DNA from: CAYFFZ01 sp049976505
GTDB taxonomy: Archaea; Thermoproteota; Nitrososphaeria; Conexivisphaerales; UBA164
Direction: 5' to 3'
DNA length: 64,000 bases
Assembly: GCA_049976505.1 (NCBI GenBank)
Contig: JBMFIC010000003.1
Coordinates: forward strand, 79,125-143,124
Shown: positions 59,170 through 64,000 of the stretch, piece by piece
Numbering within the stretch: position 1 is the stretch's first letter
Layout: each line of letters starts with the position of its first letter
Notes under the pieces: generated by a model
The model's database searches: none
What the model was told of the DNA's origin: nothing
The model's input: only the letters and a program-made list of their open reading frames with translations
Translations under genes and position numbers: made by a program

Positions 59170-59734
59170 GAGGGATCACTACAGGAGGATGGCCAGGAGA
59201 GCCGGATATGTTAGCAGGGCAGCTTTTAAGATACTGGAGATGCACAGGAAGTACGGCATATTCAAGAAAGGGCAGAGGGTCCTGGATCTCGGGGCATCGC
59301 CGGGAGGCTGGTCTCAGGTCGCTTCAAAGCTAATTGGCGATGAAGGCGAGGTCTACGCAGTGGACCTGAGACCCATTAAGTTTGAGGCCGACAACGTCAA
59401 GTACCTGAGGATGAACGTCCTGAACGAGGAGCCTAATATATCAGGGTTTGACGTAGTGATCTCAGATCTGGCACCAAACGTCTCAGGCGTCTGGGAGCAT
59501 GACCAGTACATGCAGATTACGCTGGCAACCAGGGCGCTTGAGATAGCCGAAAAGGTGCTCAACAGGGGTGGGACATTCGTCTGTAAGCTGTTCGATGGCG
59601 AGGGCGTAAATGATATAGTCAGAAGGGTCAGGAACGAGTTCTCCTTCGTCAAGCTGACAAAGCCAAAGGCCAGCAGAAAGGAAAGCAGCGAGCTATACCT
59701 TATCTGTAAAAATTATTTAAAGGGGCCCGAATAA
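59150..59734 (+). CDS. rlmE: FtsJ/RrmJ-type rRNA 2'-O-methyltransferase
   Basis: About 194 residues from the ATG at 59150. YVSRAAFKILEM opens the domain, VLDLGASPGGWSQVASKL binds S-adenosylmethionine, VVISDLAPNVSG and the late LCKLFDG-like VCKLFDGEGV give the K-D-K-E tetrad. It methylates a 2'-hydroxyl of 23S rRNA. It starts within the end of the TFE-beta-like gene and is followed 13 bp later by glyA. Confidence 0.94.
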   Translation: MKPEEAKRDHYRRMARRAGYVSRAAFKILEMHRKYGIFKKGQRVLDLGASPGGWSQVASKLIGDEGEVYAVDLRPIKFEADNVKYLRMNVLNEEPNISGFDVVISDLAPNVSGVWEHDQYMQITLATRALEIAEKVLNRGGTFVCKLFDGEGVNDIVRRVRNEFSFVKLTKPKASRKESSELYLICKNYLKGPE

Positions 59735-59746
59735 ATATCTGGCTAT

Positions 59747-61078
59747 ATGGACGACTTGGAGTTCGCAAAGGAGAGCTACAATAAGATATTCAGGCTGCTT
59801 GAGGGTCATCACAGATGGTTCTCTGAGGCGTTACCGCTGATAGCATCTGAAAACGTAGTGAGCGAGGCCGTAAAGGAGGCCATAATTTCGGATTTTATGT
59901 CAAGGTACGCGGAAGGATGGCCTGGGGATAGGGTCTACGCCGGCTGCAGGTACATTGATCAGGTTGAGCTCACTGCCATTGAGCTTGGAAAAAGGCTATT
60001 TGATGCAGAGCATGTTGACGTTAGGCCGATAGCTGGGGTTACTGCAAACCTGGCTGTTTACACTGCGTTTACAGAGCCAGGGGATACCGTTATATCACTT
60101 GCGATACCAAACGGCGGTCACATAACGTATGGCAAAAAGGAGCTCGGAGGAACCGCGGGGGCCGTTAGAGGGCTTGTTGTTGAGAACTTTCCGTTTGATT
60201 CAGAGGAAATGAACATAGACGTGGATAAGACAAGGAGCCTCATCGAAAAGCTCAAGAAAGAGGGAAGAAAGCCAAGGATGGTGATCTTTGGAGGCTCCCT
60301 CTTTCTCTTCCCTCATCCATTAAGGGAGCTGGCCCCGTACCTGAAGGCGGAGGACATCTACATAATGTACGATGGTGCCCATGTTCTTGGGCTTATCGCT
60401 GGGGGAGAGTTTCAGCAGCCTCTAAAGGAGGGTGCAGACGTAATGTCAGGAAGCACCCACAAAACCCTCCCCGGTCCTCAGGGAGGCATCATAGTCAGCT
60501 ATGAGAAATATGCCGAAAAGCTGAAGAGCGCTGTGTTCCCAAGCAACGTCTCAAACCACCATCTGCATCATGTTGCCGGCAAAGCCGTGGCGTTTGCAGA
60601 GATGCTTGCCTTTGGCAAGCAGTACGCGAAGGACGTTATAAGAAACGCCCAGAAGCTGGCCGAGTCTCTGGCGGCGAAGGGCTTCAAGGTGCTTGGCGAA
60701 AAGAACGGCTACACGAAGTCCCATCAGGTAGTCATAGACGTGTGGCAATATGGCGGCGGCGGAGTCGTGGAGAAGGAGCTTGAAGATGTAAACATAATAG
60801 TTAACAGGAACCTCATACCTGGAGACATAAAGGCTGGCAGGCACTTTAAGAATCCTGGAGGGATAAGAATGGGAGTTCAGGAAATAACCAGGCTCGGCAT
60901 GGGACCCTCAGAGATGGAGGAGATCGCCGAAATACTTCATGACGCAATCGTAAAGAAGCGTGATAAGGAGGAGCTCAGAAAGAGGGTGAGGGAGCTCAAG
61001 ATGAGGTTCAGAAAGGTTCACTATGCATTTGATAGCCAGAGAGACGCCTATGAGTACGTAAAAATAAGGCTCAGCTAG
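59747..61078 (+). CDS. glyA: Serine hydroxymethyltransferase
   Basis: A 443-residue archaeal SHMT. PLIASENVVSEAVKEA is the N-terminal substrate segment, RVYAGCRYIDQVE and RPIAGVTANLAVY follow, YDGAHVLGLIAGG binds the PLP ring, and STHKTLPGPQGG contains the Schiff-base Lys. It transfers a one-carbon unit between serine and glycine using a folate or methanopterin-type carrier. It closes a long co-directional run from rpl40e. Confidence 0.96.
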   Translation: MDDLEFAKESYNKIFRLLEGHHRWFSEALPLIASENVVSEAVKEAIISDFMSRYAEGWPGDRVYAGCRYIDQVELTAIELGKRLFDAEHVDVRPIAGVTANLAVYTAFTEPGDTVISLAIPNGGHITYGKKELGGTAGAVRGLVVENFPFDSEEMNIDVDKTRSLIEKLKKEGRKPRMVIFGGSLFLFPHPLRELAPYLKAEDIYIMYDGAHVLGLIAGGEFQQPLKEGADVMSGSTHKTLPGPQGGIIVSYEKYAEKLKSAVFPSNVSNHHLHHVAGKAVAFAEMLAFGKQYAKDVIRNAQKLAESLAAKGFKVLGEKNGYTKSHQVVIDVWQYGGGGVVEKELEDVNIIVNRNLIPGDIKAGRHFKNPGGIRMGVQEITRLGMGPSEMEEIAEILHDAIVKKRDKEELRKRVRELKMRFRKVHYAFDSQRDAYEYVKIRLS

Positions 61079-61361
61079 ACCCCGAATTCTTGATGTCTCT
61101 CGCTAGATCCTTCAGCGTTTTTGCGTCTGAGCTCAGCTTTCTATCATTTATTATTTCCTCACAGATATCCTTCTCAATGATCTCTTCAAACTGACCATAT
61201 ATCCTTCTGAGCGCTTCGGTGAACCTGTCTGGCTCTTCAAGCATTCTTTCCGGATCAAGCCCGAAGGCCCTTGTAAGGTGGTACATGACCGCGTTCTTTA
61301 CTGGCTCTCCTCCATACCTCGATATTATATCCTCCAGTATCTGGGTAAGCGTTCTGCTCAT
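61071..61361 (-). CDS. Helical 96-residue protein of unknown function
   Basis: A mostly alpha-helical protein: LTQILEDIISRYGGEPVKNAVMYHLTRAFGLDPERMLEEPDRFTEALRRIYG in four short helices, then a long acidic helix and KTLKDLARDIKNS. The layout resembles small archaeal NitrOD5/DUF3227-like domains found with signalling ATPases, but I am not certain. It sits directly before the end of the KaiC-like gene (its start touches the latter's stop) and its 3' end overlaps glyA by 8 bp. Confidence 0.6.
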   Translation of the reverse strand: MSRTLTQILEDIISRYGGEPVKNAVMYHLTRAFGLDPERMLEEPDRFTEALRRIYGQFEEIIEKDICEEIINDRKLSSDAKTLKDLARDIKNSGSS

Positions 61362-62609
61362 CTACTTCATCTCCATGGTGTTGATCTGGCCGCGGGCCAG
61401 ATCCAGATCAAGATAGTACAACGGTCCCCACGGCTTTACAGCCTTAACAAAAGTAAAGCCGTCTTTTACCGCAACCCTTCTTATGAGGTTCATGTACTTG
61501 CTCCTTATTTCAGTGGCCTTTCCGTTGGAGTATCCATAAACCACTGAAATTCTCCTCAGGGAAGTGTTGGCCCTGACAGCCCGCTTCACGAACATCTCAT
61601 ATTCAACTGGGCTCTCAACGGCGAAGTCCTCCTGGGCCAGGAGATCTATGATATCAATAGCATTTTCTGAGGCGTAAGTGTTCAGGAGGTGTTCCATAAA
61701 CCTTTCGGCGCTGTAATCGAAGTCCTTAGGATCCACGTACATTATCCTCAGGTTTCTGAAGTTTGGCCCCGACAGGGTCCTGAGATCCTCAGCGGCCTCC
61801 TTCTCATCTTCCTGCGGGCCAAGCCAGTAGTTCACTCTGTATTCCTGAAGCAGATAATCCGCGGCCACGAGCCTTCTGAGGATTTTATGCAGTATGTAAG
61901 AAACGTCAGGCTCCACCTCAATGAGAACGTTGTACCCAAGATCCTCCACCGCCCTAACGGTAACCTCCTGAGGTCTTATAAAGCTCCTCAGCCTTGAGAG
62001 CTTTGGCTTGGAATAGTAGAACTTCCTCTCAGTAAAGGCCAGACCGTTGCCAACGGTAAAGTACTGCACGGGGTTGTCCACAGGATAGTCCCTGTCCTTC
62101 ATTATCATCGCCATCCTGACCCGGGCATCCATGATTTTATCCCACGAAAGGCTTATCACGGAGTCGCACACGAACTTGACGTGTTCAGCTGCATGGCTGA
62201 GGCCCTCCGATACCAGAAGCAGGGAGCCCGGTTTTCTCTTTGAAGTCCCGTATATTAGCTGGATGAACGACCTTATCGAGCCCTCATCCTTGATTCCATA
62301 AAACATCGCGTCAAGGGAGTCGACTATCACAAGGTCTCCCTTCTCAAGCATTTCGGAAATAAGCGAAAAAACAGGCGCTGGATCCCCGCTTAGGGCGCTA
62401 ATGATGTTTACAGAGGGCGAGAACCCCCTGGCGACCATTTTAAGCTTGTTTAACAGCGAGCTCTCTGGCTCGGCGTACGTGATATAGGTGCATTTCCCTC
62501 TTCTGGCACACGAGAGAAGCGCTATTGAGGTCTTGCCTATACCCGGTTCTCCCGTAAGAATGGTGACATATCCTGGAGTGTTAATAATGTCAACAAGCCC
62601 CCTATGCAT
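61362..62609 (-). CDS. KaiC/GvpD-like RecA-superfamily ATPase
   Basis: A 415-residue protein with one RecA-like domain. Walker A is GEPGIGKTS (residues 20-28), then YITYAEPESSLL, and Walker B LVIVDSLDA (93-101). MKDRDYPVDNP and a long C-terminal half that is not a second KaiC domain recall GvpD-type regulators. The C-terminus ends KPWGPLYYLDLD. It may act as a signalling or regulatory ATPase. It is followed by the helical protein gene and preceded by a degenerate paralogue, so the pair arose by duplication. Confidence 0.8.
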   Translation of the reverse strand: MHRGLVDIINTPGYVTILTGEPGIGKTSIALLSCARRGKCTYITYAEPESSLLNKLKMVARGFSPSVNIISALSGDPAPVFSLISEMLEKGDLVIVDSLDAMFYGIKDEGSIRSFIQLIYGTSKRKPGSLLLVSEGLSHAAEHVKFVCDSVISLSWDKIMDARVRMAMIMKDRDYPVDNPVQYFTVGNGLAFTERKFYYSKPKLSRLRSFIRPQEVTVRAVEDLGYNVLIEVEPDVSYILHKILRRLVAADYLLQEYRVNYWLGPQEDEKEAAEDLRTLSGPNFRNLRIMYVDPKDFDYSAERFMEHLLNTYASENAIDIIDLLAQEDFAVESPVEYEMFVKRAVRANTSLRRISVVYGYSNGKATEIRSKYMNLIRRVAVKDGFTFVKAVKPWGPLYYLDLDLARGQINTMEMK

Positions 62610-62708
62610 AATTATGTATAAAAATCGGAACGGATAATAATAAACGTTGTGCGTCCGAGGATGGCTAATGAAGTTAAATGCGTGCCTCCGATTAATCCTA
62701 AGCAGGGA

Positions 62709-63874
62709 CTAGCACGAGCTCCGGCTCCTGCCCCCTATTAATTTAAAATAGTAAAGCGGTCCCGGGGGCTTGAGGGTCCTCATGAATATCTGCCCCTCCA
62801 CATCCACGATCTTTCTCACTCGAGTTGAGTACTTCATGAACATTTCGTGCGTTTTATAAAACTCATACGTAAACGCTATCACTCCTATGCTCCTTTTTGA
62901 GAAGTCGTAAATCATTTCGCTGGAGCGCTCTCCGTCAGCTCGGGCTGCTTGATGGCCTCCTTTTCCCATATCAGCGGGTCGAAAACAACTACACCGTTAT
63001 CATTTGCATTTGAGATGATAATCTTTGCATCGCTGAGAGGCATTCCTGTTAGCTCCACTACCCTCGCCTCTTTACCACCAGACATCTTGGCGAACGTATT
63101 GCTGAGATCATCAGGACTTTCCTCTGGACGCGCTATGATCACAGGAGCCCTTCCGTGGTAAAGGTAATCTACCGCGAGCCACAGCCTGTAGAGCTTTTCA
63201 AAGGTGACGTTAACGCTGCTGTCGAGCACGTAGTGAAACATCTCATATCTCCTCATAACGCTCTTCTCCCCAGAGGGCCTGTTCCATGGCTTAACCTTCT
63301 TCGTGAAGAGCTCGCTTAAATCGAAGATCGGATTGGTGGTAATCATTTCAAACCTGCCCCTTAGGGTGTAGTAGAATGGATATATGCTCGTTGGATAGTC
63401 CCTGTCCTTTATCACGTTTATCCTGCGCACGGGAAGGCCAAGGATATATGTGGTGTCGAGCTTCAGGTAGGCATCGGCAAGAAACTTTATAGATTCCCCT
63501 TCCTTGTTTATTCCTTCGTATATTAGTAGCAGCCTCCCTCTGTTTATCTTGGTGGATTCATAAATAAGCTGCAAAAGGGACCTTTCTGTCTTAAGCCCTG
63601 AGGTGGCAAGGAAAGCATCAACCGAATCAAGGGCCACTGCCATGCCATCTTTCAGGGCGTTAAGCATTTCAGAATAGACGTTCTCTATTGAGCCGCTTAA
63701 TGCCCTGTAAACTGTAAGGTTCTTGTAGCAATCCCCACATGCGAGCTGTGCCTTTTTAACGAGAGACTCTTGAGGCTCATTATACGAAATATAAAGGGTT
63801 CTCTTCGATCTCAATAATGAGTAAAGGGTCAGCATAGTCTTGCCGACTCCCGGTTCACCCTCTATTAAAATTAC
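62709..63874 (-). pseudogene. Second KaiC/GvpD-like ATPase, disrupted
   Basis: A paralogue of the ATPase at 61362. The reading frame begins mid-protein at Val of VILIEGEPGVGKT, exactly where the TnpB element is inserted, so the N-terminus and start codon are missing; only an internal ATG after the Walker A Lys-Thr remains. It shows YISYNEPQESLV, VALDSVDAFLA and IKDRDYPTSIYP as in the intact copy. The frame then ends at 62912 with ELTESAPAK, while the matching C-terminal part (SIGVIAFTYEFY, KPPGPLYYFKL) continues in another frame to 62709. Insertion plus frameshift make a functional protein unlikely. Confidence 0.8.
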
Positions 63875-64000
63875 AATTAGCTAAAGCCTCGCCTTTCAGG
63901 GCGGGGATGATCGAAGCATAAAACATTTATGAACGTTTTCAAGCTTTATTCTCATGGTGACGGCCGGTCAACTTGAATTCGGTGGGGCGCCTGAGCCGAC
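63875..64000 (+). mobile_element. TnpB element, copy 2 (left end, cut by window)
   Basis: After TTAC at 63871-63874 the sequence AATTAGCTAAAGCCTCGCC begins, matching copy 1, with the hairpin CGCCTTTCAGGGCG-like left end and CATTTATGAACG promoter region. Copies differ at a few positions (for example GCGGGGATGATC against GCGGGATGATC), so they are not identical duplicates. The element is oriented opposite to the ATPase gene it interrupts. Confidence 0.88.
63954..64000 (+). CDS. tnpB: TnpB, N-terminal fragment (cut by window)
   Basis: The ATG and about 15 codons are visible; they encode the same N-terminus as copy 1 (AGQLEFGGAPEP) except that Ala2-Met3 is Val-Thr. The rest lies outside the window, so intactness is unknown. 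Confidence 0.85.
   Translation, partial: MVTAGQLEFGGAPEP

Noticed and set aside
62912..62969. Programmed -1 frameshift linking the two pieces of the second ATPase
   Set aside because: A GGGAAAAG run is present in the overlap, but its phase relative to the upstream frame does not fit the X XXY YYZ rule, and the gene has already lost its start to an insertion; decay is simpler.
1..64000. CRISPR arrays, rRNA genes or prophage
   Set aside because: No regularly spaced direct repeats, no rRNA-like sequence and no phage structural or integrase genes were seen; the only mobile DNA is the TnpB family.

Overview
The window reads as a chromosome segment of an archaeon. Archaeal markers are DNA polymerase D small subunit (DP1), small RFC subunit, a histone-fold protein, RpoL, TFS, L40e, aEF-1beta, TYW1-type wyosine synthase, deoxyhypusine synthase, archaeal-type ThrRS, IleRS, HisRS, MetRS and PheRS-beta, an archaeal RNase P RNA, TATA-type promoters and leaderless or short-leader genes. 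A TFE-beta/RPC34-like protein with a four-cysteine Fe-S motif points to the TACK side, while PolD plus histone argue against a typical Sulfolobales or Thermoproteales genome. A PMA1-type proton-pumping P-type ATPase and Arg codon use dominated by AGG/AGA fit a thermoacidophile. These lineage and lifestyle statements are inference; no 16S rRNA lies in the window.

Layout. 1-8.2 kb is a fatty-acid oxidation block: a 3-hydroxyacyl-CoA dehydrogenase/enoyl-CoA hydratase fusion (cut by the window edge), an SCP2 protein, EtfB, EtfA, a membrane HdrD-like ETF:quinone oxidoreductase, an SDR and an acyl-CoA ligase. 8.3-12 kb has a YeeE/YedE transporter, RpoL, TFS and a gamma-glutamyltransferase. 12-13.6 kb is a TnpB-type IS200/IS605-family element that contains an assembly gap. 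14-19 kb carries aconitase, isocitrate dehydrogenase, a RAM-domain protein and malate dehydrogenase. 19-24.2 kb has MetRS and a four-subunit 2-oxoacid:ferredoxin oxidoreductase. 24.2-28.2 kb has RNase P RNA, TYW1, PheRS-beta, aEF-1beta and MoaC. 28.3-33.8 kb holds succinate dehydrogenase (sdhABCD) and succinyl-CoA synthetase (sucCD). 33.8-41.4 kb has ThrRS, a nucleoside phosphorylase, tRNA-Arg, MtnA, a macro-domain protein and the P-type ATPase. 42-50.7 kb is IleRS, ThrC, HisRS, RFC-S, MoaB, a YchF/Obg GTPase and histone. 50.7-56.2 kb has a tiny Lys-rich ORF, DP1, an LLM-class oxidoreductase, a peroxiredoxin, a SPASM radical-SAM enzyme and deoxyhypusine synthase. 56.2-61.1 kb is an L40e / tRNA-Val / TopA / small Zn protein / TFE-beta-like / FtsJ / GlyA run. 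61.1-64 kb holds a helical protein and two KaiC/GvpD-like ATPases; the second is broken by another TnpB element and by a frameshift.

Together the genes give acyl-CoA oxidation feeding electrons through ETF to the quinone pool, and most of an oxidative TCA cycle with ferredoxin-linked 2-oxoacid oxidation. Citrate synthase and fumarase are not in the window.

The most notable points are these: a DP1 whose exonuclease metal ligands are nearly all lost; a topA ORF with no conventional start codon between its conserved N-terminus and the tRNA-Val just upstream; an mtnA gene whose stop codon and last codons double as part of tRNA-Arg and its probable promoter; tail-to-tail gene pairs that share palindromic stop codons; a TnpB element inserted in the Walker A segment of an ATPase gene; a 77-bp duplicated contig overlap around 10 Ns; and an 18-codon lysine-rich ORF with its own promoter and strong ribosome-binding site.
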